Below, in pieces: positions 13,476 through 22,211 of a stretch of 36,405 nucleotides of DNA. This DNA comes from Bacillus sp. RO1 (GTDB lineage: Bacteria; Bacillota; Bacilli; Bacillales; Bacillaceae_I): positions 1-36,405 of the forward strand of contig NZ_JAAZWB010000036.1 of the NCBI RefSeq assembly GCF_012524115.1, written 5' to 3'. Positions within the stretch are counted from its first letter, which is position 1. Each line of letters starts with the position of its first letter. The translations under genes and the position numbers were made by a program. A model generated the notes under the pieces. The model saw nothing but the letters and a program-made list of their open reading frames with translations, ran no database searches and had not been told where the DNA came from.

Positions 13476-15509
13476 ATGGCTGAAAGAGCAAGAAAGTATA
13501 AACGAAAAGTTAGCATGAGAGCGGTACTTCTTATTGCGGGGTTACTGGCTCTCATTATATTGCTTGGAATGCAATTATATATTAATACAAGGGACGTCAG
13601 TGCGCTGACAGACCCACTTCCACAATCATCGGTACTTTATGATAGGAATGGGGAAGTTGCAAGCAGGATTACATCTAATCAGATTGAAGGTGTCCCTTCA
13701 GATGAAATCCCGGAAGTGATGAAACAAGCGGTTGTAGCCGTTGAGGATCAGCGGTTTTATGAGCATGATGGGTTTGACTTTGTAGGTACCTTGCGTGCCC
13801 TCACCACAAATGTTAAAGCTGGAGGATACGTGCAGGGCGGAAGTACTATTACGCAACAACTGGCGAAAAACGTCTTTTTATCACATGATAAGACATTAAA
13901 AAGAAAAACGGACGAATTCTTCTTAGCAAAAAAGGTGGAAAAATCCTATTCGAAGGACCAAATCATCAGTTTATATCTTAATCAAATTTACTTTGGTGAA
14001 GGAGCATGGGGAATTAAACGTGCTGCAGCGGTCTATTTTGCAAAAGACCCGAAAGATCTGACACTTGCAGAATCTGCAACGTTAGCAGGATTAATTAAAG
14101 CTCCATCCGCGCTTTCTCCTTTAAATAATGAGGAACGCTCCATTCAACGAAGAAACTTGGTGCTATCACTTATGCATCAACAGGGATTCATCACAGCAGA
14201 AGAAGTGGAAGCGGCAAAAGAAGAGGAATTAAAACTTGAAACTAGACATGTAGATCCACATAAAGGGAAATACCCAAGCTTTACGGACTACATTATTGAT
14301 GAGGCCGAAAGAATGTATGGCATCAGTGAGAGTGAACTACTTGCTGGAGGATATCGCATTTATACGACACTTGAACCTAAGGTGCAGGAAGCGCTTGAAA
14401 AAGTGTATGCAGATCCAGCAAATTTTCCTACCGGTAAGTCAGGAGAAGTGGCGCAAAGTAGTGGCGTTCTGCTTGATCCTAAAACAGGCGGAATTCTAGG
14501 AATGATTGGTGGCCGGGATTATCAGTTCCGTGATTTTAACCGGGCATCCAAGCTTAAGAAGCCACCAGGATCAACAGCAAAACCTTTGCTTGTTTATACG
14601 CCTGCCCTAGAAGAGGGCTATGATGTATACGACATGTTAAATGATTCTCCGACTGAGTTTGGTGATTACAAACCACAAAATCACACTTTGGATTACCGTG
14701 GTGAGGTTTCCATGTATGATGCAGTGTTGAATTCTTATAATATTCCTGCTGTTTCCCTGCTGTATGATATGGGAATACAAAAAGGAATGGATGCAGCGAA
14801 AAAGCTATATTTGCCGGTGGATGAAAAAGAAGATCGCAAACTCGGTAATATCGCTTTGGGTGGATTTCATGGAGTTTCCCCAAAACATATGGCTGAAGCG
14901 TATTCTGTCTATGCCAATAATGGGGAAATTATAGAATCACATGGAATTGTTAAAATAGAAACGGTAACAGGAAAAGAAGTAGCTTCTTTTGAAGAGAAAA
15001 AAGAACGTGTATTCTCAGAAGAAGCTGTACAAAAGATGAATTTCATGCTTAAAGGTGTTGTGGAAGAAGGAAGCGGGAAAAACGCCATCATAGATGGACG
15101 GGAAGTTGCAGGAAAAACAGGTTCTACTCAAACCGCTGATAATAATCACGGCGCTACTTCTAATCAATGGTTTGTTGGTTTCACTCCACAAATTGTTGGG
15201 GCATTCTGGATTGGGTTTGATAAAGAATCCGCTGAAAATGTCCTTCCAATCATCTCTGGAGCGGGGAGTCCGTCGGCCAAAGTCTTCCAACAGGTTGTGA
15301 GTGAAGCACTTGAAGGCGAGCCGGTGGAATCGCTTAATTTACCTGGAAACCTTCAGAAGAAGAAAGAACAAGCTAAGAAGGAACAGGAACAAGATAGAAA
15401 ACGAGATGAATCCAAAAAAGAAGAGAAAAAGAGAGAGAAGAAAGACAAGAAAGACAAGAAAGAACGTAGTAAAAAGAAAGATCGAGATGATGACGATGAC
15501 GACGATTAA
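13476..15509 (+). CDS. Class A penicillin-binding protein (bifunctional glycosyltransferase/transpeptidase)
   Basis: A 677-aa peptidoglycan synthase with a basic cytoplasmic start, one membrane anchor (about 14-36), a GT51 glycosyltransferase domain (EDQRFYEHDGFD with catalytic E90, GGSTITQQLAKN, KDQIISLYLNQIYFG) and a transpeptidase domain with the S366-T-A-K369, S420-Y-N422 and K547-T-G triads. Length fits the shorter Bacillus class A enzymes (PbpF/PbpG type) rather than PonA. The last about 55 residues are a highly charged Lys/Glu/Arg tail ending in seven Asp; the nucleotide stretch is correspondingly purine-rich. Acts outside the membrane. Ends in its own terminator. Which paralogue it is, I cannot say. 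Confidence 0.93.
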   Translation: MAERARKYKRKVSMRAVLLIAGLLALIILLGMQLYINTRDVSALTDPLPQSSVLYDRNGEVASRITSNQIEGVPSDEIPEVMKQAVVAVEDQRFYEHDGFDFVGTLRALTTNVKAGGYVQGGSTITQQLAKNVFLSHDKTLKRKTDEFFLAKKVEKSYSKDQIISLYLNQIYFGEGAWGIKRAAAVYFAKDPKDLTLAESATLAGLIKAPSALSPLNNEERSIQRRNLVLSLMHQQGFITAEEVEAAKEEELKLETRHVDPHKGKYPSFTDYIIDEAERMYGISESELLAGGYRIYTTLEPKVQEALEKVYADPANFPTGKSGEVAQSSGVLLDPKTGGILGMIGGRDYQFRDFNRASKLKKPPGSTAKPLLVYTPALEEGYDVYDMLNDSPTEFGDYKPQNHTLDYRGEVSMYDAVLNSYNIPAVSLLYDMGIQKGMDAAKKLYLPVDEKEDRKLGNIALGGFHGVSPKHMAEAYSVYANNGEIIESHGIVKIETVTGKEVASFEEKKERVFSEEAVQKMNFMLKGVVEEGSGKNAIIDGREVAGKTGSTQTADNNHGATSNQWFVGFTPQIVGAFWIGFDKESAENVLPIISGAGSPSAKVFQQVVSEALEGEPVESLNLPGNLQKKKEQAKKEQEQDRKRDESKKEEKKREKKDKKDKKERSKKKDRDDDDDDD

Positions 15510-15514
15510 TAATG

Positions 15515-15552
15515 AACACCTTTCTCATGCATGGAGAAGGGTGTTTTTTTTT
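15515..15552 (+). terminator. Terminator of the penicillin-binding protein gene
   Basis: AACACCTTTCTC pairs with GAGAAGGGTGTT around a 7-nt loop, followed by nine T. Confidence 0.88.
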
Positions 15553-15633
15553 GCAACATTAAGCCTTTGTGTATAGTATGGTAATATAATTTACTTATCA
15601 ATATATAAAACAAAAAAACAAAGAGGTGTCCCA

Positions 15634-16599
15634 ATGAAAGCTCTAACGTTTAATAAATTTGGTGGTCCTGATGTATTACAGTATAGTGAAATCCCTCAGC
15701 CATCAATCGGTGATCACGATGTGCTTGTACAAACAAAGGCGATAGGCCTCAACTTTGCTGATATATACAGAAGAAAAGGTAACTATCATCTAGTGGGCGA
15801 GCCTCCTTATATTCTTGGATATGAAGGGGCAGGTATGGTTGTTAAAGTCGGTACATCCATAAAAGATATTAAGGTAGGTGACAGAATAGCTTTTGCAGAT
15901 GTCCCGCATGCCAATGCAGAACTTGTTTCTGTTCCATATGACAAAGCAATTCCAATACCGGATGGAGTGACGTATGAACATGCTGCCTCTCTTTTGCTGC
16001 AAGGACTTACGGCGCATTATCTTGTACATGACAGCTATCAAGTGAAAAATGGGGATACAGTTCTTGTTCACGCTGCAGCCGGTGGTGTAGGACAATTACT
16101 GACACAGCTAGTGACAATCCTTGGAGGTACTTCCATCGGCCTTACTTCCACAACAGAGAAATCTGAAGTTGCAAAAAGGGCAGGGGCAAAAGAGGTATTG
16201 CTTTATGAAACATCATGGTCAGAAAAAGTAAAAGAATTAACAGCTGGAGAAGGTGTAGATGTCGTGTACGAATCGGTAGGTTCAACGTTTATGGATAGTT
16301 TCCAAGCCACAAGAATTGGAGGGACGGTTGTCTTTTTCGGAATGGCAGGAGGAGATCCAGTACATATTGATCCACGTATGCTTATGGATACTTCCAAGAC
16401 GTTGACAGGCGGGGATTTGTGGAACGTGTTAAAGACTAGAGAAATACGAATGGAAAGAGCAGCTCAACTATTTCAATGGTTAAAAGAGGACAAACTGCGT
16501 ATCGAATCTCCTACAATGTTCGCATTAGAGGACGGAGCAAAAGCCCATGAATTATTAGAGAGTAGGAAAAGTACCGGGAAAATTGTGTTGATTCCCTAA
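15634..16599 (+). CDS. NADPH:quinone oxidoreductase-type MDR protein
   Basis: A 321-aa zinc-free medium-chain dehydrogenase/reductase. N-terminal GroES-like domain (LGYEGAGMVVKVG at 61-73) and Rossmann domain with the nucleotide-binding AAAGGVG (147-153) and DVVYESVGS. The catalytic zinc ligands of alcohol dehydrogenases are absent, as expected for quinone oxidoreductases (Qor). Shine-Dalgarno AGAGGTG precedes the ATG; TATAAT occurs at 15585-15590. Likely a cytosolic one- or two-electron reductase of quinones or enones; the true substrate is unknown. Confidence 0.87.
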   Translation: MKALTFNKFGGPDVLQYSEIPQPSIGDHDVLVQTKAIGLNFADIYRRKGNYHLVGEPPYILGYEGAGMVVKVGTSIKDIKVGDRIAFADVPHANAELVSVPYDKAIPIPDGVTYEHAASLLLQGLTAHYLVHDSYQVKNGDTVLVHAAAGGVGQLLTQLVTILGGTSIGLTSTTEKSEVAKRAGAKEVLLYETSWSEKVKELTAGEGVDVVYESVGSTFMDSFQATRIGGTVVFFGMAGGDPVHIDPRMLMDTSKTLTGGDLWNVLKTREIRMERAAQLFQWLKEDKLRIESPTMFALEDGAKAHELLESRKSTGKIVLIP

Positions 16600-16675
16600 C
16601 AAGTGTTTTTTTCAAAACCAAAACCACCTCCAACTCCACCTCCAGACGGAGAGAAATAGACCCAAAAGTCTGTTA

Positions 16676-16720
16676 CCAATCATTACTAATTAAAGTAAGA
16701 TTACCTTAAATAATGATTGG
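16676..16720. promoter_or_regulatory. Long inverted repeat in front of the MFS gene
   Basis: Perfect 10-bp arms CCAATCATTA (16676-16685) and TAATGATTGG (16711-16720) enclose a second imperfect inverted repeat, TTAAAGTAAGATTACCTTAA (16690-16709). The 3' arm abuts the Shine-Dalgarno GGTGGGGG. It may be an operator or an RNA hairpin affecting translation; the element is not recognised. Confidence 0.55.
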
Positions 16721-16732
16721 TGGGGGATAAAA

Positions 16733-18013
16733 ATGAGAAATATGATGGAGATTTTCAAAAAACCAAATTACAGTTTGCTGTTCTGGTCTTCTTTTACATC
16801 AACCATGGGGAGTATTGTTGGCATTGCCGCTTTGATGCTGTATTTGTTGGACCGCTATACGGATCAGCCATTCTATGCCGCTTTGACGGAATTAATGTAT
16901 TCCCTCCCGACACTCGCTGTATTCTTCCTAGTAGGGGTACTAGCAGATAGAATGGATCGTCAAAAGATTGCTGTCTACAGTGATGTAATCTGTGCTGTGT
17001 TGTCACTTGCTCTAATGGGTGCTATCTACATTGATTGGATGCCGCTGGTTTTTGCACTGCTGTTTTTAAGAAGTGCGGTATCTAAGTTCTTCCACCCGGC
17101 TCAAGCAGCAATTATACAAGGGATACTGACAAAAGATGAGTACACGGTTGCAGCAGGTTTGAATCAGATGACAAGCAGCTTGTTTATGTTGTTTGGTAAC
17201 GCCCTTGGGATTTTCATTTACTGGACGGTTGGGCTTCAGGGAGCGATATTTGTATGCTTTGTCACTTATATGGTCAGTGCGATACTAATCCATGCGTGTA
17301 AATTAGAGGAAAATGTTGTCCTCCCCAATGGAAGGCACAAATTGAATCAACTAAATGTTAGGTTTGTGGCAAATGATTTTAAAGATGGGATGCTGTATAT
17401 TTTAAAAAATCCTTTGTTGGTCTACCTTATCATTGGCTTCTTTGTTTTCGGAATTGTGAACGGTGGTCTCTCTGTTATGCCAGCCTATATACTTAAATAT
17501 AAACTCGCTCCAACAGACTATGAGCAGCTTATGATGGTGATGGGAGTAGTATTTGGCATCTCGGTTATGGTCGGAAGCATTGTTGCCTCTATGTTGGCGA
17601 AAAAGCTTAAACTATATCAAATGGTTATCATAGGGTTAAGTATTTCTGGTGCATTTGTCGTGGCAAGTGGCTACAGCCCAGATATGTATTACTATTTGGC
17701 ATTCACTGCTTTAATTGGCCTAGGTCTGCCTTTTGTCAACATTGGGATTGGTGGATGGTTACCAAGGATTGTAGATCCTAAAATGATGGGCCGGGTACAG
17801 GGCTGGATTACTCCTTTGATGATGTTGTCTCAATCTGTTACTCTCGGAGTTATTGCGTTGACTTTTCAAAAAATCCTTACAGTGGAAGGGCTTCATCTTC
17901 TTGTTGGTGGCTGTTTAATGTTTGTTGGGTTGTTCTATATGTTTACTTTGCCTAAACTTGCTACCGAAGAGGAAGAGACGACGGACGGATTAGAAAATTC
18001 TGCTTCTGTGTAA
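16733..18013 (+). CDS. Major facilitator superfamily transporter
   Basis: A 426-aa, 12-helix membrane protein. MFS motif A is clear after helix 2 (GVLADRMDRQK, 68-78), with RSAVSKFFHPAQAAIIQ in the helix 4 region, as in drug/siderophore exporters of the MefE/EntS-like group. GGTGGGGG lies about 6 nt before the ATG. It is preceded by the long inverted repeat and stands alone before the tenA leader. Efflux of a small hydrophobic compound is likely but the substrate is not inferable. Confidence 0.85.
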   Translation: MRNMMEIFKKPNYSLLFWSSFTSTMGSIVGIAALMLYLLDRYTDQPFYAALTELMYSLPTLAVFFLVGVLADRMDRQKIAVYSDVICAVLSLALMGAIYIDWMPLVFALLFLRSAVSKFFHPAQAAIIQGILTKDEYTVAAGLNQMTSSLFMLFGNALGIFIYWTVGLQGAIFVCFVTYMVSAILIHACKLEENVVLPNGRHKLNQLNVRFVANDFKDGMLYILKNPLLVYLIIGFFVFGIVNGGLSVMPAYILKYKLAPTDYEQLMMVMGVVFGISVMVGSIVASMLAKKLKLYQMVIIGLSISGAFVVASGYSPDMYYYLAFTALIGLGLPFVNIGIGGWLPRIVDPKMMGRVQGWITPLMMLSQSVTLGVIALTFQKILTVEGLHLLVGGCLMFVGLFYMFTLPKLATEEEETTDGLENSASV

Positions 18014-18022
18014 AATTAATCT

Positions 18023-18051
18023 TTGACAAATCAGAAAAAGCAAATTAATAT
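18023..18051 (+). promoter_or_regulatory. Sigma-A promoter of the tenA-ykoEDC operon
   Basis: TTGACA (18023-18028), a 17-bp spacer and TAATAT (18046-18051), ending 43 bp before the TPP aptamer. Confidence 0.7.
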
Positions 18052-18093
18052 AGGTATCATAAATTGCTTTCCGACAACTTTATACGAATTTAC

Positions 18094-18184
18094 CACTAGG
18101 GGTGCCTTTATAAGGCTGAGATTGAAGTGTGACTTCAAGACTCTTAGAACCTGATCTGGTTAACACCAGCGTAGGGAAGTGGGG
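18094..18184 (+). promoter_or_regulatory. TPP riboswitch 1
   Basis: Canonical THI-box segments: ACTAGGGGTGCC, GGCTGAGA, an insertion hairpin (GAAGTGTGACTTC), CCTGATCTGGTTAACACCAGCGTAGGGAAGT. Downstream, CACTAA (18191-18196) and TTAGTG (18217-18222) can form an alternative hairpin, followed by the terminator. TPP binding should stop transcription of tenA-ykoEDC. Confidence 0.96.
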
Positions 18185-18227
18185 TCGAAACACTAAATTA
18201 TTAATCTTCAGCTATATTAGTGAATCT

Positions 18228-18264
18228 ACCACCTTCTTTGCGCAAGCGAGGAAGGTGGTTTTTT
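18228..18264 (+). terminator. Terminator of TPP riboswitch 1
   Basis: The 9-bp stem ACCACCTTC/GAAGGTGGT is followed by T6; it ends 33 nt before tenA. Confidence 0.9.
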
Positions 18265-18296
18265 GCATTTACAAACAATCTTAGGAGGAATCGAGA

Positions 18297-18980
18297 ATGA
18301 AATTTTCACAGCTTGTAAGAGAAAAGGCAAATCATATATGGGAGGCAAGCTTTCATCACCCATTTGTACAAGGGATAGCAGATGGAAACTTATCTTTAGA
18401 GTCGTTCAAGTATTATGTATTGCAGGATGCCTATTATTTGAGTCACTTTGCAAAAGTGCAAGCTTACGCAGGTGCAAAAGCATATGATCTACATACGACG
18501 GCACGGATGGCAGCACATGCACAAGGTACATACGAAGCAGAATTATCTTTACATGAAAACTTTTCAAAACGTCTTGGCGTGACAGAAGAGGAAAAGGCGG
18601 CTTTCAACGCAGCTCCTACAGCACACGCTTATACTTCCCATATGTATCGTGCCGTGTTGACCGGGGGGTTGGGAGAAGTGATTGCAGCCCTGCTCCCTTG
18701 CTACTGGTTATATTATGAAATTGGTGAAAGATTAAAAGATTGTACTCCAGCTGAACCTATCTATCAGGAATGGATTGCAGCATATGGTGGCGAATGGTTC
18801 AGGGAGCTTGTAGAGGAGCAAATCAATAGATTGGATGAGTTGGCAGACAAAGCCACAGAAGAAGAGAAAGCTAGAATGCTTGAATATTTCATCATCAGCA
18901 GCCAGTATGAATATTCCTTCTGGGAAATGGCCTACACTTTAGAGCAGTGGCCGGTAACAGAAACGGCAATAAAGGCATAG
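18297..18980 (+). CDS. tenA: Aminopyrimidine aminohydrolase / thiaminase II
   Basis: Hydrolyses aminomethyl-HMP derived from degraded thiamin to HMP (salvage), and can cleave thiamin. 227 aa, all-helical family. Catalytic residues fall on the same numbers as in B. subtilis TenA: C135 (LLPCYW), D44 (LQDAYY) and E205 (SQYEYS). AGGAGG precedes the ATG. It is first in an operon with ykoE-ykoD-ykoC, 13 nt before ykoE, under TPP control. In B. subtilis tenA heads the tenI-thi operon instead; here it has moved to the transporter operon and ykoF is absent. Confidence 0.95.
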   Translation: MKFSQLVREKANHIWEASFHHPFVQGIADGNLSLESFKYYVLQDAYYLSHFAKVQAYAGAKAYDLHTTARMAAHAQGTYEAELSLHENFSKRLGVTEEEKAAFNAAPTAHAYTSHMYRAVLTGGLGEVIAALLPCYWLYYEIGERLKDCTPAEPIYQEWIAAYGGEWFRELVEEQINRLDELADKATEEEKARMLEYFIISSQYEYSFWEMAYTLEQWPVTETAIKA

Positions 18981-18993
18981 GAGGGGAAAGCAT

Positions 18994-19575
18994 ATGAACA
19001 AAGGATTAAAACTTACAGATATATTGGTGACAGTCATTATTGCATTGGTATTTGGGATTGTATATAAAATTTGGGCACCGGTTTATAACATGTTGGCGCC
19101 ATTTGGATTGCAGCTTCAAGAGTTAACATATGGTATGTGGTTTATTGCCGCTACTGTTGCTTATCTTTTAATCAGGAAAGCTGGTGTTGCTTTTCTTGCG
19201 GAAGTGGCAGCCGCATCTGGTGAATTTTTGGTTGGTTCGGAATATGGATTGATGGTTCTGATATATGGCGTGATACAAGGCCTGTTTGCAGAATTGGTTT
19301 TCATGGCTTTCCGGTATAGACGGTTTGATTTGCTTGTCGCATCTCTTGCAGGTGCTGCAGCAGGTGTCGGCTCGCTGCTATTGGACCTTTTCAGAGGATA
19401 CCTGTTTGATTATGTATGGTGGAATGTGGCATTGCTGATTTCTTTCCGTTTAATCGGAGCGGTGCTTTTAGCCGGAGGTCTTGCTTATATTTTGGTAAAA
19501 GCGCTGGAGGCAACGGGAGTAACAGGTCTCCTAAGACCAGTGAACAAGGATGAATATGATTCCTTAAGACAATAG
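18994..19575 (+). CDS. ykoE: ECF transporter substrate-binding (S) component for thiamin precursor
   Basis: A 193-aa membrane protein with about five or six helices, matching the YkoE S component (B. subtilis 199 aa). It binds the vitamin precursor and works with the YkoD ATPase and the YkoC coupling protein. Aromatic residues in the loops (YKIWAPVYN, YVWWNVALL) are typical of vitamin-binding S components. AGGAGGGG precedes the ATG. Location next to tenA suggests the substrate is HMP or a thiamin degradation pyrimidine; this is inferred from context and prior predictions for YkoEDC. Confidence 0.9.
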   Translation: MNKGLKLTDILVTVIIALVFGIVYKIWAPVYNMLAPFGLQLQELTYGMWFIAATVAYLLIRKAGVAFLAEVAAASGEFLVGSEYGLMVLIYGVIQGLFAELVFMAFRYRRFDLLVASLAGAAAGVGSLLLDLFRGYLFDYVWWNVALLISFRLIGAVLLAGGLAYILVKALEATGVTGLLRPVNKDEYDSLRQ

Positions 19576-19584
19576 GAGGCAGAA

Positions 19585-21042
19585 ATGGAGCCAATCATAC
19601 AATTAAACCATTTAAGACTGAAATATCCAGGTGGAGAACGGTTATTTGATGACTTGTCCATTGAAATTAATAAAGGGGAAAAGGTATTAATCCTAGGTCC
19701 CTCCGGAAGCGGTAAATCCACGCTTATTCAAGTTTTGGCAGGGCTGATTCCGAATGTGGTGGAAGTGCCGATGCTTGTAGAGGAACAAACTTTGTCAGAA
19801 TCTTGGGGTTATGTCTTTCAAGACCCAGATGCTCAGTTTTGTATGCCGTATGTGGATGAAGAGTTAGCGTTCGTACTAGAAAACCTCGCTGTACCAAGAG
19901 AGAAGATGCAAAGCAGAATAGCCGAAGCTTTGAAACTGGTGGGTTTACACTTGTCTAATTCCCACACGAAAATACAACAACTTTCTGGAGGGATGAAGCA
20001 ACGGCTTGCCATTGCTTCCGTCCTCTCCATGGAGCCAGATGTGCTCTTTTTGGATGAACCGACGGCGTTATTAGATCCAGAAGGTACCAGAGGAGTTTGG
20101 GACACCATTAAGAAAGTGGCAGATGATAAAACAGTCATCATCGTGGAGCATAAAGTGGAACACCTACTTGACTTTGTAGAGAGAATCATCGTATTAAATT
20201 CGCATGGGAAAATTGTTGCTGATGGCACAACGACAGATATATTTAACAATTACGCATCCTTATTAAACGAATATGGCATTTGGTATCCAGGTGCTTGGGA
20301 GAGTTATTTGGACAGAAGAAAACATATTTCAAAGGGTAACACAACGGGTGAAACGGTGTTAAAAGTAAAGGAACTGTCAGGCTTTCGTGGCAAGGAAAAA
20401 AAGATTTACGTGGACGAAGCGGAAATTTGTAAGGGCCAATGGATTTCCGTGATAGGGGCAAATGGGGCAGGGAAAAGCACCTTGCTCGAATCGTTCATGA
20501 AATTGTTAAAGACAGAAGGCACTCTTGAAATCAATGGAGAAAAGGTTCAAAACATTCCCACTGACCTGATTACCTTCGTTTTTCAAAACCCTGAATTCCA
20601 GTTTGTTACCAAATCAGTGGAAGAGGAAGTAGCTTATACACTCCGCCTAAAGAAAATGGACGAAAATTTGGTTTTAGAAAAGTGTGAGGAAATGTTGAGG
20701 CTTTTTCAACTAGAACACGTGCGTCAGCACCATCCTTATCAACTTTCCCTCGGCCAAAAACGCAGGCTGAGCGTTGCGGCAGCTGTCATTCACCAGCCGA
20801 GTGTCCTTCTGTTGGATGAACCGACATTCGGACAGGACAGCAGAAATACCTTTGCCATGCTCGAATGGTTGGAAGGATTAAAGGAAGCAGGCGTCGCAAT
20901 CTTAATGGTCACCCATGATGAACATATTGTAGCAGAGTTTTCGGACACTATCTGGACAGTAAAAAATGGAGTACTAATAGATAAGAGGAGTAATAAAAGA
21001 CTAAGAGGCAGGGGAGAAAAGGATGCAGTTGGAGCTATATAA
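19585..21042 (+). CDS. ykoD: ECF transporter double ATP-binding protein
   Basis: A 485-aa protein with two fused ABC ATPase domains. Domain 1: Walker A GPSGSGKST (38-46), signature LSGGM (133-137), LDEPT (156-160). Domain 2: GANGAGKST (291-299), LSLGQ (387-391), LLLDEPT (408-414). The fusion replaces the EcfA/EcfA' pair and is characteristic of YkoD. Powers uptake through YkoE and YkoC. GGAGG precedes the ATG; the last codons overlap ykoC by 20 nt. Confidence 0.93.
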   Translation: MEPIIQLNHLRLKYPGGERLFDDLSIEINKGEKVLILGPSGSGKSTLIQVLAGLIPNVVEVPMLVEEQTLSESWGYVFQDPDAQFCMPYVDEELAFVLENLAVPREKMQSRIAEALKLVGLHLSNSHTKIQQLSGGMKQRLAIASVLSMEPDVLFLDEPTALLDPEGTRGVWDTIKKVADDKTVIIVEHKVEHLLDFVERIIVLNSHGKIVADGTTTDIFNNYASLLNEYGIWYPGAWESYLDRRKHISKGNTTGETVLKVKELSGFRGKEKKIYVDEAEICKGQWISVIGANGAGKSTLLESFMKLLKTEGTLEINGEKVQNIPTDLITFVFQNPEFQFVTKSVEEEVAYTLRLKKMDENLVLEKCEEMLRLFQLEHVRQHHPYQLSLGQKRRLSVAAAVIHQPSVLLLDEPTFGQDSRNTFAMLEWLEGLKEAGVAILMVTHDEHIVAEFSDTIWTVKNGVLIDKRSNKRLRGRGEKDAVGAI

Positions 21043-21817
21043 AAACAAAACGTGGATGCATGAAATAAATCCAAGCTTCAAGCTTCTGGCGATGGTCCTT
21101 TTATTTATAGGTGTCCTGTTCATTCATAACATCAATGTGATGTTTAACTTAACCACAATACTTTTGTTAGTCTATCTATTAATGACGGGGCAAACCTATA
21201 AGCTGAAGCTTCTTTTATTGATCCCGTTTATTTTTTTATTTTTCACATCTGCAATCTCCATGGTGCTTTTTGGAAAGGGAAATACAATCTGGTTAGAATT
21301 TGGATTAATAAACGTATCGGAGGAAAGTTTCTATCGAGGAATTCACTTAGGTTTACGTTCCCTTGCATTTGCATTTTGCGGGCTGATATTCGCCTTGACC
21401 ACCCAGCCTGTTTATTTATTTTATTCCTTAATGCAACAGTGGAAGCTACCGCCGAAATATGCTTATAGCTTTATGGCGGGTATCCGTCTTTTGCCGTTAA
21501 TCATGGAGGAATTTCTTACCTTAAGGAAGGCGTTGATTGTAAGGGGAGTAGAGCAAAAGGGCAGTTTGTTGAAAAAGGTTTATTTTTACAGCATCCCTTT
21601 ACTTTCTCAAAGCATCAGACGAGCACATCGAATTGCAGTGGCCATGGAAGCAAAGCGATTCAGTAATCAAAAGAATCGGACCTATTATTATGAGCTGGGC
21701 TATTCCCGAATGGATTTGTGGTTTATGTTATTAATCCTGTTGATGATTGCTTTGTCCCTTTATCTTGGCATTAGTCTACCTTATTTTCCGGTAACGGATG
21801 TCAGATTCAGCGGATAG
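21023..21817 (+). CDS. ykoC: ECF transporter transmembrane coupling (T) component
   Basis: A 264-aa EcfT-type protein with hydrophobic helices (about 15-75, 100-125, 230-250) and cytoplasmic coupling helices. The Ala-Arg-Gly type motifs that contact the ATPase appear as IVRGVEQKG (about 172-180) and VAMEAKRFS (about 208-216, close to the family AMxxRGF motif). It overlaps ykoD, indicating coupled translation. Last gene of the operon; the next TPP leader starts about 65 nt later. Confidence 0.9.
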   Translation: MQLELYKNKTWMHEINPSFKLLAMVLLFIGVLFIHNINVMFNLTTILLLVYLLMTGQTYKLKLLLLIPFIFLFFTSAISMVLFGKGNTIWLEFGLINVSEESFYRGIHLGLRSLAFAFCGLIFALTTQPVYLFYSLMQQWKLPPKYAYSFMAGIRLLPLIMEEFLTLRKALIVRGVEQKGSLLKKVYFYSIPLLSQSIRRAHRIAVAMEAKRFSNQKNRTYYYELGYSRMDLWFMLLILLMIALSLYLGISLPYFPVTDVRFSG

Positions 21818-21829
21818 TATGCATTTCTT

Positions 21830-21857
21830 TTGAAAATTAGGAATTGTGTGCTATACT
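21830..21857 (+). promoter_or_regulatory. Promoter of the tenI-thi operon
   Basis: TTGAAA (21830-21835), a 16-bp spacer and TATACT (21852-21857), just before the second TPP aptamer. Confidence 0.6.
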
Positions 21858-21881
21858 GAAGCCATCAATTGAATAATTTGT

Positions 21882-21975
21882 AACACTAGGGGAGTCAATA
21901 GTGACTGAGATGGAAAGAGTGATTTCCAGACCCTTTGAACCTGATCTAGTTTGTACTAGCGTAGGGAAGTGGAAA
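21882..21975 (+). promoter_or_regulatory. TPP riboswitch 2
   Basis: THI-box core ACTAGGGGAGTC, GACTGAGA, hairpin GGAAAGAGTGATTTCC, CCTGATCTAGTTTGTACTAGCGTAGGGAAGT. A terminator follows at 22017-22048, so TPP should attenuate the tenI-thi operon. Confidence 0.96.
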
Positions 21976-22016
21976 TGTTCTATCACTGTTGGCTATACTT
22001 ACCACACATAGATGAG

Positions 22017-22048
22017 ACCCACTCTTTACGTTAAAGAGTGGGTTTTTT
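22017..22048 (+). terminator. Terminator of TPP riboswitch 2
   Basis: ACCCACTCTTTA and TAAAGAGTGGGT form a 12-bp stem with a short loop, followed by T6. Confidence 0.93.
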
Positions 22049-22090
22049 GCTTTTTATAATGTTGCATTAGAATCCCGGTAGTGCAAGGTG

Positions 22091-22176
22091 TGAGACCCCT
22101 CAAGCGTTTCGAGGAGGCTCAAGCACCGCCCCTAGGAAAGCGAACACCTGGAACGGAAATCAACAGGAGTTAAACG
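22091..22176 (-). repeat. Diverged MITE-family relic in the tenI leader
   Basis: Read on the minus strand it contains GTTTAACtcCTGTTGATTTCCG, TTCGCTTTCCTAGGGGCGG, GAGCCTCCTCG and GGGGTCTC, in the order of copies B and C. The right half and the terminal CAGAGCC are not found, so it is an old or partial copy. It lies between the TPP terminator and the tenI start codon. Confidence 0.65.
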
Positions 22177-22211
22177 GACATTTAAGACTTTTTTAAAAAG
22201 GGTGAGGATCT

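Noticed and set aside
14554-14883. 109-codon antisense frame in the penicillin-binding protein gene
   Set aside because: Opposite a well-supported coding sequence, without a ribosome site or family features. The same applies to antisense frames in gltT-like, thiG and bmrC genes.
16619-16650. C-rich tract 'ccacctccaactccacctcc' resembling an anti-Shine-Dalgarno
   Set aside because: Pairing with the MFS ribosome site is limited to a few bases and the hairpin at 16676-16720 is a better explanation for any control.
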